The position numbers and the translations under genes are program-made. Positions 9,438 through 18,646 of a stretch of 64,000 bases of DNA are shown one piece after another; the stretch's first letter is position 1, and each line of letters begins with the position of its first letter. This DNA is from Terriglobia bacterium (GTDB lineage: Bacteria; Acidobacteriota; Terriglobia; Bryobacterales; Bryobacteraceae): positions 33,085-97,084 of the forward strand of contig JAIQFI010000021.1 in NCBI GenBank assembly GCA_020073345.1. Direction: 5' to 3'. A model generated the notes under the pieces. The model made no database searches, was not told where the DNA came from, and worked only from the letters and a program-made list of their open reading frames with translations.

Positions 9438-9459
9438 AACGGGCTGACCTCTTGAAGAA

Positions 9460-9489
9460 ACTATAGCATGTTAGCATATCGCCATGCAA
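9460..9489 (-). promoter_or_regulatory. Putative vegetative promoter of clpB-lon
   Basis: On the minus strand TTGCAT (9484-9489) and TATAGT (9460-9465) are separated by 18 bp and lie about 23 bp upstream of the clpB ATG. This matches a sigma-70-type promoter. No CIRCE-like inverted repeat was seen in the 103-bp divergent gap. Confidence 0.45.
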
Positions 9490-9540
9490 TAATCTTAGTG
9501 TTCGATTATCAAGTTGTTGGATGCGGAAGGAGCTAAAACG

Positions 9541-10872
9541 ATGCTGCCAAAGCTCATAACCTCCCTGCCGGGGCCCAAGGCCCGGGCTGTCATTGCTCGC
9601 GATGATCAATTGATATCTCCTTCTTATACAAGGTCTTATCCGCTAGTCGCCGAAAGGGGAGAGGGGGCCATCGTGGAAGACCCGGATGGCAACCGGTTCT
9701 TGGACTTCGCGGCGGGCATCGCCGTGGTCGCCACGGGGCACTGCCACCCCAAAGTCGTAGAGGCGATCCAGGAGCAAGCCGCCAAGCTGATCCATATGTC
9801 TGGAACGGACTTCTACTACGAGAACATGGTCGTTCTCGCTGAGAAGCTGGCGAAACTGGTTGGCGGCGGGCTTCCTGGAAGTGTTTCACGACGCGTTTAC
9901 TTTGGCAATTCAGGGACCGAAGCGATCGAGGCGGCCATCAAGCTGGCGCGCTTCCACTCCGGGCGGGGCCAGTTCGTGGCCTTCGCAGGCGCCTTCCATG
10001 GCAGAACCATGGGCTCGCTGGCGCTGACGGCGAGCAAGAGCACCCAGCAAAAGGGGTTCTTTCCGGTGATGCCGGGCGTGCACCACGTGCCGTACGCCTA
10101 TTGCTATCGCTGTGCTTATGGGAAGTCGCCCGATTCCTGCGCGGTGGAGTGCGTGAAGGCGATTGAAACCGAGCTGTTCCGCACCAAGGTGCCGGCCCAA
10201 GAGGTCGCCGCGATCTTCGTGGAACCCATACAGGGGGAAGGCGGTTACGTGGTGCCTCCCCGCAAGTTTTTCGACGAGCTGCGAAGTCTGGCGGACAAGT
10301 ACGGGATTCTGCTGGTTGCCGACGAGGTACAGTCGGGCATGGGCCGGACAGGTAAGATGTTCGCGAGCCAGCACTTTGGTCTGGAGCCGGATGTAATCAC
10401 GCTGGCCAAGGGGATCGCCAGCGGGATGCCACTGGGGGCGATGGTGGCGCGAGCCGAGCTGATGGACTGGAAGCCGGGTGCGCATGCGTCGACCTTCGGC
10501 GGGAATCCGGTGGCAGTGGCGGCGTCGCTGGCGACGATCGAGCTGCTGGAACAGGGACTGGTGGACAATGCGGGACTCATTGGCGCGCGCCTTATGGCGC
10601 GCCTGGGGGATTTGCCGCAGCGTATCCCGATTGTGGGCGACGTTCGCGGGTTGGGGCTGATGATCGGGATCGAGCTCGTACGGGACCAAGTGACGAAGGA
10701 ACGTGCAGGTGACCTGCGCGACCGCCTGGTCCAGATGTGCTTCGAGCGCGGGCTTCTGGTGCTCGGAGCGGGTCCGAACACTATCCGGCTGTGCCCGCCC
10801 CTGGTGATCAACAAAGATCAGGCGGATTTCGCCGCGCAGACCATTGAGGATTGTCTGCGGCTTTTGATGTAG
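9541..10872 (+). CDS. Class III PLP aminotransferase (4-aminobutyrate/ornithine type)
   Basis: This 443-residue aminotransferase of the GabT/ArgD superfamily probably transfers an omega-amino group from a 4-aminobutyrate-like donor to 2-oxoglutarate. GNSGTEAIEAAIK (122-134) binds PLP phosphate, DEVQSG (261-266) holds the pyridine-nitrogen Asp, and ITLAKG (286-291) carries the Schiff-base lysine K290. A Cys-rich insertion, CYRC...C...C (C188, C191, C200, C204), is typical of the archaeal/thermophile-like subgroup of these enzymes and could bind a metal. ATG 9541 is chosen for its AAGGAG site at about 9527-9532; an upstream TTG at 9514 lacks one. Substrate specificity is not determinable here. 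Confidence 0.88.
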   Translation: MLPKLITSLPGPKARAVIARDDQLISPSYTRSYPLVAERGEGAIVEDPDGNRFLDFAAGIAVVATGHCHPKVVEAIQEQAAKLIHMSGTDFYYENMVVLAEKLAKLVGGGLPGSVSRRVYFGNSGTEAIEAAIKLARFHSGRGQFVAFAGAFHGRTMGSLALTASKSTQQKGFFPVMPGVHHVPYAYCYRCAYGKSPDSCAVECVKAIETELFRTKVPAQEVAAIFVEPIQGEGGYVVPPRKFFDELRSLADKYGILLVADEVQSGMGRTGKMFASQHFGLEPDVITLAKGIASGMPLGAMVARAELMDWKPGAHASTFGGNPVAVAASLATIELLEQGLVDNAGLIGARLMARLGDLPQRIPIVGDVRGLGLMIGIELVRDQVTKERAGDLRDRLVQMCFERGLLVLGAGPNTIRLCPPLVINKDQADFAAQTIEDCLRLLM

Positions 10873-10890
10873 CCGGCCAACGCTAAGCGG

Positions 10891-11289
10891 TCAGGACTCC
10901 CGGATCAGAGTGAGATAGATGGCCATTGCCAGGCCGACCAAAGCGAGAAAAACCGCTACCATCACGGCCAGTTTGGGAGAACGCGGGCGTGCGATCCCGC
11001 CGCGATTCAATTCGGCTACAAGGTGAACGTGGCTCCACGCCGAATATAGATTCACGCCGATGCCGGCGGCGATGAGCGCGGTTCCAGCCCACAGCGAGAA
11101 GCGGTGCGACTGAGCCGCGGGTCCGCCCTGGAGAAGCTGGAACTCCGACAGGAACAAGCCAAACCGCGCCACCACGAAGCCGAATCCCATCAACGCCAGA
11201 CCCGTTCGAATCCAGGCAAGAAACGTTCGCTCTATCGCCAGATAGTCGCGCAAATCGGCTTTTCCCGGTAATTCCGCGGCGCTGTCCAC
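10891..11289 (-). CDS. DUF202 small membrane protein
   Basis: This 132-residue inner-membrane protein has three predicted helices and the DUF202 signature LRDYLAIERTFLAWIRTG before the first helix. DUF202 proteins (YidH/YidG-like) have no firm biochemical role. The GTG at 11287-11289 is chosen because a GAGCGAGG site precedes it and the coding potential begins there; no suitable ATG exists. The gene starts 13 bp after the Dps stop, so co-transcription with dps is likely. Confidence 0.75.
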   Translation of the reverse strand: MDSAAELPGKADLRDYLAIERTFLAWIRTGLALMGFGFVVARFGLFLSEFQLLQGGPAAQSHRFSLWAGTALIAAGIGVNLYSAWSHVHLVAELNRGGIARPRSPKLAVMVAVFLALVGLAMAIYLTLIRES

Positions 11290-11302
11290 TCCTGGCCTCG
11301 CT

Positions 11303-11821
11303 CTAACTTTGGAGATGTGCTTCCAGGAACCACAACTGCTTGTCCACTGTGCGGGAGATTTCCGTGAAGATGTCCGCGGTGGATTTGTCGTGGTGTTCGT
11401 CCGCGAAATCAATGGCCTTCCGAATGTAACTTGTGAACGCGGCGTACCGGTCGATCAAGGCCTTCAGATGCTCGCGGCCTTCGGTTGCTTCCACGGGATA
11501 CTCGGGCAAGGACGAGCTGGCCGCCGTCATCCGGGCGGTTCCGAGCGCGACTCCACCCAAGGCAGTCACTCTCTCGGCGATGAGATCGATGTACGGGAAC
11601 ACTTCCGCGGCGAGTTGGTCGAACAGCTCGTGGAGCTGAAAAAAGTTCAGACCTTTGACGTTCCAGTGGGCCTGCTTGATTTGTGAGTAAAGATCGGACG
11701 TGTCGGCCAGGCACTCGTTCAGCAAACCGATCAATGCTTTTCGATCCTGATCCGCCAAGTCGATTCGCGTCGCGAATCTCAAGGATGTAGTCTTTGCAGT
11801 AGCCGTTTTCGCCGATGGCAT
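11303..11821 (-). CDS. dps: Dps-family ferritin-like DNA-protection protein
   Basis: This 172-residue protein forms the dodecameric miniferritin that oxidises and stores iron and protects DNA from peroxide. The inter-subunit ferroxidase residues are visible: HWNVKG with FFQLHELFD (about 53-66), and a C-terminal helix with DKQLWFLEAH. A short Lys/Thr-rich N-terminal tail may bind DNA. A GGAGGAAG ribosome site precedes the ATG. It is the first gene of a likely two-gene operon with the DUF202 protein and would be expected to be stress induced. Confidence 0.92.
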   Translation of the reverse strand: MPSAKTATAKTTSLRFATRIDLADQDRKALIGLLNECLADTSDLYSQIKQAHWNVKGLNFFQLHELFDQLAAEVFPYIDLIAERVTALGGVALGTARMTAASSSLPEYPVEATEGREHLKALIDRYAAFTSYIRKAIDFADEHHDKSTADIFTEISRTVDKQLWFLEAHLQS

Positions 11822-11953
11822 GGTTGTCTTCCTCCACGACCAGCATACTCCCGGAGAATTCCGTCTCTAGAATCGAGGCGATCGCGATGAACGGCAAGCG
11901 AATGAATGCAAGTGATATACTCTGAACAAATCGCGCGTGTTGGAGGTGCCGGA

Positions 11954-13282
11954 ATGTTTCGTGTGACCGCAGGCGTACTGCTGATGGGTGTTGCGGCGAT
12001 GGCTGCGACTCCGACGTTTCACAAAGACGTTCTTCCGATTCTGCAGAAGCACTGCCAAGGGTGCCACCGGCCAGGCGAAATCGCGCCCATGTCGCTGCTG
12101 AGCTATACGGAGGCGCGGCCGTGGGCCAAGGCGATGAAGGCCGCCGTGGTCACCGAAAAGATGCCGCCGTGGTTCGCGGACCCGAGGTACGGCCACTTCG
12201 CCAACGACCGCCGGCTGAGCACGGATGAGCTCGCCACCATCTCGGCCTGGGCCGACGCGGGCGCCCCGGAGGGCAACCTGAAAGACGCGCCGCCGCCGCT
12301 CAAATTCCAGGACGGCTGGAACATCAAGCCGGACATGATCATCGAGATGCCCAAGGACTTCCAGGTGAAGGCGACGGGGACGATCAACTATCAGAACATC
12401 CTGGTCAAAGCCACCTTCACTGAAGACAAGTGGGTGGTGGCGGCTGAGATGCGTCCGGGCAATGCAAAGGTGGTCCATCATATGCGGGCCATTGTCCGTC
12501 CGCCGTCATCTACATGGCTGGCGAACGCCGTGCCGGGCGAAGCGTACGAAGAAGGATCCGAGGCGATGGGCGGCGCGCGGGATGGCACGGATCTGCTGGG
12601 CAAGTACAATCCGGGGCTCGGCGCGCAGAGTTTCGACGTGGACGGTTCGGCCAAGTTCGTCCCCAAGGGTTCGGACATCATTTTTAACATTCACTATACG
12701 TCGGTGGGCACACCGCAAACCGACCGGTCGAAAGTCGGATTGGTGTTTGCAAAGGCTCCTCCGAAGACGCGCTACTGGATGTCGCCGGGCACGCCGGCGG
12801 CCTTCAACCTGGTGATCCCGGCGGGCGACAGCAACGCGGAAGTGGTCAGCGAAGTGACGGTGGGCGTGGATAACGCGAAGCTGGTTTACATCCAGCCCCA
12901 CATGCACCTGCGGGGCAAGGATTACGAGGTTCGTGTGACGTATCCGACGGGTGAAGCGGAAACGGTGTTTAAGGGGAAATGGAATTTCGACTGGCAGGTG
13001 GGCTACCAGCTCGCCAAGCCGTTGCCGGTTCCCAAGGGCACGCGGATTCTGACGGTGGCGCACTACGACAACTCGGCGAACAACAAGTTCAATCCTGATC
13101 CCGGCAAGACGATCCTGTGGGGTGATCAGAACTGGGACGAGATGCAGTCGGGTTTTCTCGGCCTGGTGATCGACGTCAACACCGACCTCAGCAAAGTGTT
13201 TCAGCTTTCGGGGCCGAGCCTGATGCCGCGCGGCACGGTCGGGCCGACACTGGCCGCCTACGAAGAGACCAAGAAGAAGTAG
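11954..13282 (+). CDS. Cytochrome c domain fused to copper type II monooxygenase-like fold
   Basis: This 442-residue exported protein has a signal peptide (about 1-18), then a small cytochrome c module with C34-x-x-C37-H38. A two-domain region follows that looks like the PHM/dopamine beta-hydroxylase fold: HHM motif (H175-H176), NIHYT (H247) and QPHMHLRG (H316, H318). These match the spacing logic of the two copper sites in ascorbate-dependent monooxygenases. It may hydroxylate a substrate in the periplasm with electrons fed through the attached haem. The start ATG 11954 has a GGAGGT site six bases upstream; an earlier in-frame ATG lacks one. The substrate is unknown. Confidence 0.75.
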   Translation: MFRVTAGVLLMGVAAMAATPTFHKDVLPILQKHCQGCHRPGEIAPMSLLSYTEARPWAKAMKAAVVTEKMPPWFADPRYGHFANDRRLSTDELATISAWADAGAPEGNLKDAPPPLKFQDGWNIKPDMIIEMPKDFQVKATGTINYQNILVKATFTEDKWVVAAEMRPGNAKVVHHMRAIVRPPSSTWLANAVPGEAYEEGSEAMGGARDGTDLLGKYNPGLGAQSFDVDGSAKFVPKGSDIIFNIHYTSVGTPQTDRSKVGLVFAKAPPKTRYWMSPGTPAAFNLVIPAGDSNAEVVSEVTVGVDNAKLVYIQPHMHLRGKDYEVRVTYPTGEAETVFKGKWNFDWQVGYQLAKPLPVPKGTRILTVAHYDNSANNKFNPDPGKTILWGDQNWDEMQSGFLGLVIDVNTDLSKVFQLSGPSLMPRGTVGPTLAAYEETKKK

Positions 13283-13284
13283 CT

Positions 13285-13306
13285 TGCGGCCATTCAACTG
13301 GCCGCA
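13285..13306. terminator. Possible bidirectional stem-loop between convergent genes
   Basis: TGCGGCCA (13285-13292) and TGGCCGCA (13299-13306) form a perfect 8-bp stem with a 6-base loop. It begins 2 bp after the monooxygenase stop and overlaps the last codons of the convergent methyltransferase. There is no T-tract, so intrinsic termination is uncertain. Confidence 0.4.
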
Positions 13307-14007
13307 GCGGAACGCGCGTGAACACAAATCGGGGATTTGGTGAGTAAAATCTCCAGCCCAATGTGGCCTTCGCGAATCTCGACTTTGTCGAAACGAGTTT
13401 CGGAGACCATCTGCTCGAAATCGCGCTTGGTGTAGGCGCGCTTCAGTAGCATGAAGCGGAAGGTCGCTTTGGTGAGGATCCCGTTGACGGTTCCCAGCTT
13501 CATTTCATCCACAGCCTGAGAAATCGATTCGTTGGGAGTATCCTTCCGCAAGTCGATAATCAGAGCCCTGCCGCCCGGCTTGAGCACTCGATGCATCTCC
13601 CGGAGGGCGCCCAGAGGCGCGCTGAAATTCTTGAACGCGGCCCGGCAAAGCAGGAAATCGAAACTGTCGCTTTTGAACGGCATGCCGGAGGCGTTACCGT
13701 GGCGGAAATCCACCTGGACATTAGCTTCGGTGGCCTTTTGCTTGGCGATTTCAACGAACGTTTCGCTGATGTCTAAGCCGGTGATGCGGTAGTCGCCGAG
13801 CTTCGCTAGCTCGATGGCGAAATATCCGGGACCGGGAGCGACTTCCAGCACATCAGCGCCGGGCGGAAGCTGGTTCGCGATCTGGCGAGCCAGCGCCCTG
13901 AAATCGTCGAGTGCTTTCTTGGTAAGATTCGCATACCATTTCGCGATGAATCCTTCCATTCCCAGGCCTCGATAGGGCTTGGCAGATGATAGTGCAAACG
14001 CTGTCAT
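13294..14007 (-). CDS. Class I SAM-dependent methyltransferase
   Basis: This is a 237-residue Rossmann-type methyltransferase. Motif I VLEVAPGPGYFAIELA binds S-adenosylmethionine, GLDISETFVEIA supplies the acidic ribose contact, and the later motifs FDFLLCRAAFKNF and MHRVLKPGGRALIIDL follow. It is close to Methyltransferase_11/UbiE-like enzymes; the substrate is unknown. ATG 14007 is preceded by an AAAGGA site and is preferred over ATG 14034. It converges with the monooxygenase gene, and the SDR to its right is divergent. Confidence 0.85.
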   Translation of the reverse strand: MTAFALSSAKPYRGLGMEGFIAKWYANLTKKALDDFRALARQIANQLPPGADVLEVAPGPGYFAIELAKLGDYRITGLDISETFVEIAKQKATEANVQVDFRHGNASGMPFKSDSFDFLLCRAAFKNFSAPLGALREMHRVLKPGGRALIIDLRKDTPNESISQAVDEMKLGTVNGILTKATFRFMLLKRAYTKRDFEQMVSETRFDKVEIREGHIGLEILLTKSPICVHARSAAAS

Positions 14008-14113
14008 AAAAATTTTCCTTTCGCTCGCGATCATAGCGTGCGAACGACGGAGATCCGAGCACGGATCGGCGAATGCACGCTGAGAATCGGCGGACTACAC
14101 TGAAGAAACCATC

Positions 14114-14845
14114 TTGAAAACCCTGATTGTCACCGGAGGCAGCCGAGGTATCGGCGCCGCGACGGCTCGACTGGCGGCTCAACGAGGCTACGCCGTGTGT
14201 GTCAACTATCTGCAGGACCGTGCCGCAGCGGAGCAGGTGGCTGCATCGATGCCCAAGGCGATCGCGGTTCAGGCGGACATCGGAGTGGAGGACGACGTTG
14301 TCAGGCTGTTCGAAGCCGCGGATCGCGAGCTCGGCAGGGTGAGCGCGCTGGTGAACAACGCGGCCACGCTCGAATCCCAGATGCGGCTGGAGCAGATGGA
14401 CGCAGCCCGGATGCAGCGGATGTTCTCGACCAATGCGATCGGCACCATGCTGTGTTCGCGCGAAGCGGTCCGGCGGATGTCTTCGAAGCAGGGCGGCGCA
14501 GGCGGCGCGATCGTCAACGTTTCCTCAGGCGCCGCGCGGACTGGATCTCCCGGTGAGTATGTCGATTACGCCGCCACCAAAGGAGCCGTCGACACCTTCA
14601 CCGTGGGACTCGCAAAGGAAGTAGCGGAAGAGAAGATTCGAGTGAACGCGGTGAGACCGGGATTCATCTACACCGGTATGCACGCCAAGGGCGGCGAGCC
14701 GGGACGCGTGGATCGCGTGAAGACGATGGTCCCCATGCAGCGCGGCGGGCAGCCCGAGGAAGTGGCGGCGGCGATTTTGTGGCTGCTGTCGGAGGAGGCG
14801 TCCTTTGTCACGGGGGCAATTCTGGATGTGTCGGGAGGACGGTAA
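14114..14845 (+). CDS. SDR-family oxidoreductase
   Basis: This 243-residue classical short-chain dehydrogenase has the cofactor loop TGGSRGIG (8-15), NNAA, the catalytic Ser in NVSSG and YAATK as the Tyr-xxx-Lys pair. The Arg in the cofactor loop and the VNYLQDRAAAE segment suggest NADP(H) preference. The start is TTG 14114, directly at the first residues of the Rossmann strand. The stop overlaps the ATG of the GNAT gene (TAATG), indicating translational coupling. The substrate is not inferable. Confidence 0.85.
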   Translation: MKTLIVTGGSRGIGAATARLAAQRGYAVCVNYLQDRAAAEQVAASMPKAIAVQADIGVEDDVVRLFEAADRELGRVSALVNNAATLESQMRLEQMDAARMQRMFSTNAIGTMLCSREAVRRMSSKQGGAGGAIVNVSSGAARTGSPGEYVDYAATKGAVDTFTVGLAKEVAEEKIRVNAVRPGFIYTGMHAKGGEPGRVDRVKTMVPMQRGGQPEEVAAAILWLLSEEASFVTGAILDVSGGR

Positions 14846-15351
14846 TGAATGTGACCGTGCGTCCCGCCACACTTGAAGACCTGGCGAGCATCACTGAAAT
14901 ACACAATCATTACATCGTCCATACGCACATCACGTTCGATGTCCAGCCGTACCGGCCCGAGCAGCGCGTGCAATGGTCCCACGAGCATTCGGACGGCAGG
15001 CGATATCGGTTATTAGTGGCCTGTGATTCCCAGAACAATGTGCTCGGGTACACATGCACCGGGCGGCATAGAAGTAAGGACGCCTACGATACGACCGTTG
15101 AGTCGAGTGTTGCCTGCAGGCCGGATGGGGTCGGTCGAGGCGTCGGGACTTTGCTCTACACCGCGCTGTTTGACGCGATCGCGGATCAGGACATCCATCG
15201 AATTGTGGCTGGTATCGCGCAACCGAATCCTGCGTCCAACGCCCTGCATGAACGTTTCGGCTTCCAGCGCATCGGACTATTCACCCAGGTGGGACGAAAG
15301 TTCGACAAATACTGGGACGTGATGTGGATGGAGCGCCCCCTGCGCGTGTGA
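14845..15351 (+). CDS. GNAT acetyltransferase, phosphinothricin-acetyltransferase-like
   Basis: This 168-residue GNAT enzyme is of the Pat/Bar-like subgroup that acetylates amino groups of amino-acid-like compounds. The typical landmarks are VRPATLEDL at the start, ITEIHNHYI, the acetyl-CoA pyrophosphate loop GVGRGVGTLLY, and NPASNALHERFGFQRIG near the end. It overlaps the upstream SDR by one base. The natural substrate may be methionine sulphone or a similar amine; resistance is not implied. Confidence 0.82.
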   Translation: MNVTVRPATLEDLASITEIHNHYIVHTHITFDVQPYRPEQRVQWSHEHSDGRRYRLLVACDSQNNVLGYTCTGRHRSKDAYDTTVESSVACRPDGVGRGVGTLLYTALFDAIADQDIHRIVAGIAQPNPASNALHERFGFQRIGLFTQVGRKFDKYWDVMWMERPLRV

Positions 15352-15371
15352 TAATTTATGGCGCCAGCCGT

Positions 15372-17051
15372 ATGAAGAACAAGCGCAGTAGCCAGTGGTT
15401 TCAGACGCCCGGATATCACGGGATGGCGCGGCGGGCGTGGCTGCGGTCGGAAGGCTATCCCGCGGACGTGTTCGACGGCAAGCCCATCATCGGGATCTGC
15501 AACTCCTGGAGCGAGCTGAACAACTGCAACGCGCATCTGCGCGAGGTGGCGACGGCGGTGAAACGCGGCGTGCTGGCGGCGGGCGGCGTGCCGCTGGAAT
15601 TCCCGACCATCTCGCTGGGCGAGATGTTCATGCTCCCGACCACGATGATGTTCCGGAATCTGATGGCGATGGACGTGGAGGAGTCGATTCGGGCGAATCC
15701 ACTGGATGCGGTGGTCCTGCTGTGTGGGTGCGACAAGACTACGCCGGCACAGTTGATGGGCGCAGCCAGTGCAGATATTCCCGCGATCGTCGTGCCGGGC
15801 GGACCGATGCTGGCGGGCCAGTTTAAAGGGCAGCGGCTTGGGTCCGGCACCGACGGCCGCAAACTATTCGACTTGTACCGCACGGGGAAGCTCACCGACG
15901 AGGAGTGGAGCGAAGTGGAGGGCTGCATCGCGCGAACGTCGGGGCACTGCACAGTGATGGGGACGGCGTCCACCATGACCAGCCTGGCGGAAGCGCTGGG
16001 GATGACGCTGCCGGGGTCGGCCAGCATTCCGGCGCCAGATTCGCGCCGTTTGGCGAACGCGGAATTGAGCGGTCGCGCGGCGGTGGAACTTATTGAAGCA
16101 GGCCGGACGCCTTCGCGGATTTTGACGCGCGAAGCGTTCGAGAACGCGATTACCGTGCTGATGGCGCTGGGAGGATCGACGAATGCCGTAGTGCATCTCA
16201 TTGCCATAGCCGGAAGGCTGGGAATTCGGCTGACACTCGACGATTTCGACCGCATCGCGCGCAAGACGCCGTGCGTCGCGAACGTGAAGCCGTCGGGCGA
16301 GTATCTGATGGAGGATTTGTTTCACGCGGGCGGCGTTCCGGCGGTGATGAACAAGATCGCTGGCTTATTGCATGGCGGCTCCGTGACAGTGAACGGAAAA
16401 TCCATCGGTGAGAATATCGAACGAACCAAATCGCAGGACGACAAGGTAATCCGGCAGGTATCACCCGAAGGGGGAATCGCCGTGCTCTATGGCAACCTGG
16501 CTCCGGATGGGGCGGTGATCAAAGTGACGGCGGCGTCGGCAGAGCTGATGCAGCATCGCGGCCGGGCTTATGTGTTCGAGACGCGCGACCAGATGATGGC
16601 CGAGATCGACCGCAACGATCTTCCCGTGGATCGGGATACGGTTCTGGTGATGCGGAACTGCGGCCCCAAGGGCGCGCCTGGATTTCCTGAATGGGGACAT
16701 ATCCCGATGCCGAAGAAGCTGCTGGAACAGGGCGTGACGGACATGGTCCGCATTTCCGACGCGCGCATGAGCGGGACGTCATTCGGGACGGTGATTCTGC
16801 ATGTCGCGCCCGAGTCGGCCGTGGGCGGTCCTCTGGCGGTGGTGAAGACCGGCGACGAAATCATGCTGGACGTCGCTGCGCGCAAGCTGGAGCTGGCGCT
16901 GCCGCAGGAAGAGATCGCGCGGAGGCTGCGAAGCTTCGTCAAACCTTCTCCGCATTACCAGCGCGGCTATGGCCGCCTATTTCTAGATCACGTCACCCAG
17001 GCCAATCTAGGGTGCGATTTCGACTTTCTGATGCCGGAGGTCAACAAATGA
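15372..17051 (+). CDS. IlvD/EDD-family dehydratase, sugar-acid (arabinonate) type
   Basis: This 559-residue Fe-S dehydratase removes water from an aldonic acid to give a 2-keto-3-deoxy acid. Cysteines C52, C120 and C193, with K122 two residues after C120, match the spacing of the [2Fe-2S] ligands and the carbamylated lysine in the L-arabinonate dehydratase branch. SGTSFG near the end carries the catalytic Ser. The opening RSSQWFQTPGYHGMARRAWL also favours the sugar-acid branch over true dihydroxy-acid dehydratase, but IlvD function is not excluded. ATG 15372 is chosen to fit that opening. The TGA overlaps the ATG of the next gene by 4 bp. Confidence 0.85.
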   Translation: MKNKRSSQWFQTPGYHGMARRAWLRSEGYPADVFDGKPIIGICNSWSELNNCNAHLREVATAVKRGVLAAGGVPLEFPTISLGEMFMLPTTMMFRNLMAMDVEESIRANPLDAVVLLCGCDKTTPAQLMGAASADIPAIVVPGGPMLAGQFKGQRLGSGTDGRKLFDLYRTGKLTDEEWSEVEGCIARTSGHCTVMGTASTMTSLAEALGMTLPGSASIPAPDSRRLANAELSGRAAVELIEAGRTPSRILTREAFENAITVLMALGGSTNAVVHLIAIAGRLGIRLTLDDFDRIARKTPCVANVKPSGEYLMEDLFHAGGVPAVMNKIAGLLHGGSVTVNGKSIGENIERTKSQDDKVIRQVSPEGGIAVLYGNLAPDGAVIKVTAASAELMQHRGRAYVFETRDQMMAEIDRNDLPVDRDTVLVMRNCGPKGAPGFPEWGHIPMPKKLLEQGVTDMVRISDARMSGTSFGTVILHVAPESAVGGPLAVVKTGDEIMLDVAARKLELALPQEEIARRLRSFVKPSPHYQRGYGRLFLDHVTQANLGCDFDFLMPEVNK

Positions 17052-17902
17052 GGTTCACTTTGCTTGTATTATTCGCCGCGGCCGCGTTCGGTCAGTTGCT
17101 CAACGGAGTCATCGACATCCATGCGCATAGCGGTCCGGATAGCACGGCGCGCTCGATTGACGCGATCGATCTGGCCAAGCTGGCCAAAGCACGCGGCATG
17201 CGGGGGCTGGTTTTGAAGAACCACTACGAATCGACCGCTGCACTGGCCTACATCGTCAGGAAAGAAGTGCCGGGGATCGAGATCTTCGGCGGGATCGACC
17301 TGAACCTCACGGTGGGCGGCATCAACCCAGCGGCGGTGGAGCGCATGACGATGATGAAGGGCGGATGGGGACGCGTGGTGTGGATGCCGACCTTCGACGC
17401 CGAGAATCAGGTGCGCGATTCCAAGGAGAATCGTCCGTTCGTGCCGGTGGCGAAGAACGGGGAGCTGCTGCCGGAAGTGAAGCAGGTGATCGCTCTCGTC
17501 AAGCAGCACAACCTGACGCTCGAAACGGGCCACTCGTCGCCGGAAGAGGGCCTCATGATCGTTCGGGAAGCGCGCAAGCAAGGTGTGGAGCACGTGGTGG
17601 TGACGCACGCGCTGACGCCGCCCGTGCGCATGTCAATCGCGCAGATGAAGGAAGCGGCGCAATTGGGCGCCTACATTGAATTGGTGTACGGGCGGATGAA
17701 CGCGGCGGAATGGGCGAAGGCGATTCGCGAGGTCGGGCCGGAACACATCATTCTTTCAAGCGACCTGGGACAGCCGAATAGTCCGCTGCATCCGGACGGG
17801 ATGGTGGCCTACTTCGCGGCGCTCGAGAAGGAAGGCATCACCGACGCGCAGATCGATCTGATGGCGAAGACGAATCCGGCCAAGGCGCTGGGCTTGCAGT
17901 AA
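17048..17902 (+). CDS. Exported amidohydrolase/PHP-like protein (DUF6282 type)
   Basis: This 284-residue TIM-barrel hydrolase-like protein has a short signal peptide (about 1-15, LLVLFAAAAFGQ). A metal-binding IDIHAHSGPD motif follows, then further candidate ligands in LETGHSS, VVTHAL and SSDLGQ. It resembles the DUF6282 group of metal-dependent hydrolases. ATGA overlap with the dehydratase implies coupled translation, suggesting hydrolysis of a sugar-acid lactone or related ester feeding the same pathway. That link is inference from position only. Confidence 0.7.
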   Translation: MRFTLLVLFAAAAFGQLLNGVIDIHAHSGPDSTARSIDAIDLAKLAKARGMRGLVLKNHYESTAALAYIVRKEVPGIEIFGGIDLNLTVGGINPAAVERMTMMKGGWGRVVWMPTFDAENQVRDSKENRPFVPVAKNGELLPEVKQVIALVKQHNLTLETGHSSPEEGLMIVREARKQGVEHVVVTHALTPPVRMSIAQMKEAAQLGAYIELVYGRMNAAEWAKAIREVGPEHIILSSDLGQPNSPLHPDGMVAYFAALEKEGITDAQIDLMAKTNPAKALGLQ

Positions 17903-17905
17903 GAG

Positions 17906-18646
17906 TTAGCCGCGGCCGACGAACGGCATCTTGGTCGCCATCACGGTCATGAACTGAACATTGGCTTCCAGCGGCAGATTCGCCATGTAGACGATCGCGT
18001 CGGCGACGTGCTTCAGATCCATGCGGGGCTCGACCATGGTCGAGCCGTTGGCCTGGACGATCCCGGCGGCCATGCGCTCGGTGAGCTCGGTGGCGGCGTT
18101 GCCGATATCGATCTGGCTGCAGGCGATGTCGAAGTTGCGGCCGTCGAGCGCGATGGATTTCGTGAGTCCCGTGATGGCGTGCTTGGTGGCAGTGTAGGGC
18201 GCCGAATTGGGGCGAGGAGCGTGCGCGGAGATCGAGCCGTTGTTGATGATGCGTCCGCCGCGCGGCTGCTGCGCCTTCATCATCCGGATGGCTTCCTGCG
18301 CGCACAGGAACGCACCGGTCAGGTTCACCTGCACCACGGCGTTCCACTGTTCGTACGTCAGCTCTTCCATGGGGATGCCGGGCGCGCCGATGCCCGCGTT
18401 ATTGAAGAGCAGGTCCAATCGCCCGAACACGTCTCTGATTCTCGAGAAGAGTGCGCGCACGGAATCCGGCTTGCCGACATCGGTAGGCACTACCAGCATG
18501 CGAGTCGAATCCGCGGTCTGTTCCAGTTGCGCTAGGCGCCGCCCGGCCAGCACCACTTGATATCCGGACGCATGTAACGCCAGGCTTGCAGCGCGGCCGA
18601 TCCCGCTGCCGGCACCGGTGACTAGGGCGACCTTAGTGATGCCCAT
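17906..18646 (-). CDS. SDR-family oxidoreductase
   Basis: This 246-residue classical SDR has [10 protein letters not shown] for cofactor binding, NNAGIG, the catalytic Ser in NNGSISA and the catalytic Tyr-Lys in YTATK. The AGRR after strand 2 suggests NADP(H). It is of the kind often annotated as 3-oxoacyl-ACP reductase-like without proof. Its start lies inside the end of the upstream STAS gene (14-bp overlap). The stop is 3 bp from the convergent hydrolase stop. Confidence 0.86.
   Translation of the reverse strand: MGITKVALVTGAGSGIGRAASLALHASGYQVVLAGRRLAQLEQTADSTRMLVVPTDVGKPDSVRALFSRIRDVFGRLDLLFNNAGIGAPGIPMEELTYEQWNAVVQVNLTGAFLCAQEAIRMMKAQQPRGGRIINNGSISAHAPRPNSAPYTATKHAITGLTKSIALDGRNFDIACSQIDIGNAATELTERMAAGIVQANGSTMVEPRMDLKHVADAIVYMANLPLEANVQFMTVMATKMPFVGRG

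Noticed and set aside
7842..9455. Open frame of 537 codons on the plus strand
   Set aside because: Antisense shadow of clpB, with no recognisable domain and no ribosome site.
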